Source: Lysobacter sp. S4-A87 (GTDB lineage: Bacteria; Pseudomonadota; Gammaproteobacteria; Xanthomonadales; Xanthomonadaceae). From it: DNA of 64,000 nucleotides. Made by a program: the position numbers and the translations under genes. Under the pieces are notes generated by a model. It ran no database searches. It saw nothing but the letters and a program-made list of their open reading frames with translations, and was not told the DNA's origin. This document shows, in pieces, positions 63,385 to 64,000 of the stretch (its first letter is position 1; each line of letters begins with the position of its first letter). The stretch spans positions 1,550,001-1,614,000 of the forward strand of contig NZ_CP093341.1 of NCBI RefSeq assembly GCF_022637455.1, read 5' to 3'.

Positions 63385-63863
63385 GCAAGCGCTTCGAGAT
63401 CAATCCAAAAACCGATTTCGTCCTCGAACGATTCATCGATGCTCCCAGGAGCCTCGTCTGGGAAGCGTTGACGAAGCCGGAGCACCTCAGGCAGTGGTAC
63501 ATGCCCAAGGCCTGGGGCGCGGTTTACGCGTGTGAGATGGACGTGCGGCCGGGCGGCATGTTCAGCCTCTCAACGGCGGTGGACCAGGAGGTTCCGCATC
63601 TGGGTTGCTTCCTGGACGTCGTTCCAATGGAGCGGCTTGCCTGGACTTCCATGTTGTTCCCCGGCTATCGGCCGGCGGTCTTTGATGACATTCCGATCAC
63701 TGCCATTGTCACGATGGAAACCGCGGGAACTGGAACCCGCTACGTCTTCACGGCGCTGCACCGGAATGAAGCAGACTTCGAGGAGAACAAGGCTTCCGGC
63801 TGGCAGGAAGGCACCGAAATCGCCGTCGACCAGTTTGTGGCGCATGCAACGTCATTGAAGTAG
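63381..63863 (+). CDS. SRPBCC (AHSA1) domain protein
   Basis: This 160-residue protein has the AHSA1 fold with FVLERFIDAPRSLVWEALTK, PEHLRQWYMPKAWGAV and GWQEGTEIAVDQFVAHA. The hydrophobic cavity of this fold binds small lipids or aromatics. It pairs with an ArsR-type regulator in the common ArsR-AHSA1 arrangement (ATGA overlap). The function is unknown. The last 137 bases of the window hold no gene I can support. Confidence 0.94.
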   Translation: MSKRFEINPKTDFVLERFIDAPRSLVWEALTKPEHLRQWYMPKAWGAVYACEMDVRPGGMFSLSTAVDQEVPHLGCFLDVVPMERLAWTSMLFPGYRPAVFDDIPITAIVTMETAGTGTRYVFTALHRNEADFEENKASGWQEGTEIAVDQFVAHATSLK

Positions 63864-64000
63864 CTGGAAAAGCCGGGCCATCGACGGGCGACACGATGCC
63901 TCACGCCACATAGATGCGCCTGCATCGAAACTTGCCGCCCACCTGAGCGGAGATGCGGCATGGCCAGGATCGACCACCCGGCAACCGCAGCATTGTTGCT

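Overview
The window is a contiguous, gene-dense stretch of chromosome from a high-GC gammaproteobacterium. It is most likely a member of the Lysobacteraceae/Xanthomonadaceae (a Lysobacter-like organism). The evidence is the strong G/C bias at third codon positions, the metX-metB-hom operon behind a SAM-I riboswitch, large TonB-dependent receptors with near-identical leader peptides, a secreted GH18 chitinase, a FadE-type acyl-CoA dehydrogenase, and a dispersed GTAGCCCGGGTAAGC repeat family. I see no rRNA, tRNA, CRISPR array, transposase or prophage. About 57 protein genes are supported. Many neighbours overlap by ATGA, so they are probably translationally coupled.

Layout. 1-4.2 kb: a truncated beta-propeller sensor, a YceI / cytochrome b561 / YceI cassette, and a glutaredoxin-like protein. 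4.3-10.6 kb: serine dehydratase, then a three-gene periplasmic molybdenum hydroxylase with a tri-heme cytochrome c. 11-13.2 kb: multidomain chitinase with a palindromic operator upstream. 13.3-16.5 kb: DUF2946 protein, siderophore-type TonB receptor, exported peroxiredoxin. 16.6-20.3 kb: methionine operon (SAM-I riboswitch, metX, metB, hom). 20.3-24.4 kb: phytase-like lipoprotein, LytM peptidase, RF3, DUF1294. 24.4-33 kb: an Asp/Asn-hydroxylase-like protein with a sulfotransferase, hemolysin III, AsmA, CBS protein, glycosyltransferase, MtgA, Hsp33, and an exported hypothetical. 33-40.5 kb: two paralogous TonB receptors with a shared promoter/leader module, then a 2OG-Fe(II) oxygenase. 40.6-42.7 kb: ECF sigma factor, anti-sigma-like protein, DUF4097 protein. 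42.8-46.1 kb: a coupled operon of a 2OG hydroxylase and two sulfotransferase-like proteins. 46-52 kb: PEP carboxykinase, TetR regulator, divergent FadE, and a hotdog protein. 52-64 kb: OmpA-like protein, LysR/SDR pair, quinone reductase, GFA, VOC, Tat-exported Gfo/Idh/MocA oxidoreductase, an L,D-transpeptidase beside an Lpp-like lipoprotein, a LytS/LytTR two-component system, and an ArsR/AHSA1 pair.

How the genes work together. Methionine supply is controlled by a SAM-sensing leader over a coupled three-enzyme operon. FadE and PEPCK flank a TetR regulator, which suggests coupling of fatty-acid catabolism to gluconeogenesis. Several envelope functions cluster: chitin degradation, peptidoglycan synthesis and hydrolysis, and outer-membrane receptors. 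The most intriguing pattern is that two unlinked loci each join a 2OG-type hydroxylase to sulfotransferase genes, and a third 2OG oxygenase follows the twin TonB receptors. This could be an uncharacterised hydroxylation/sulfation modification system. That last point is inference from gene order, not shown by the sequence.
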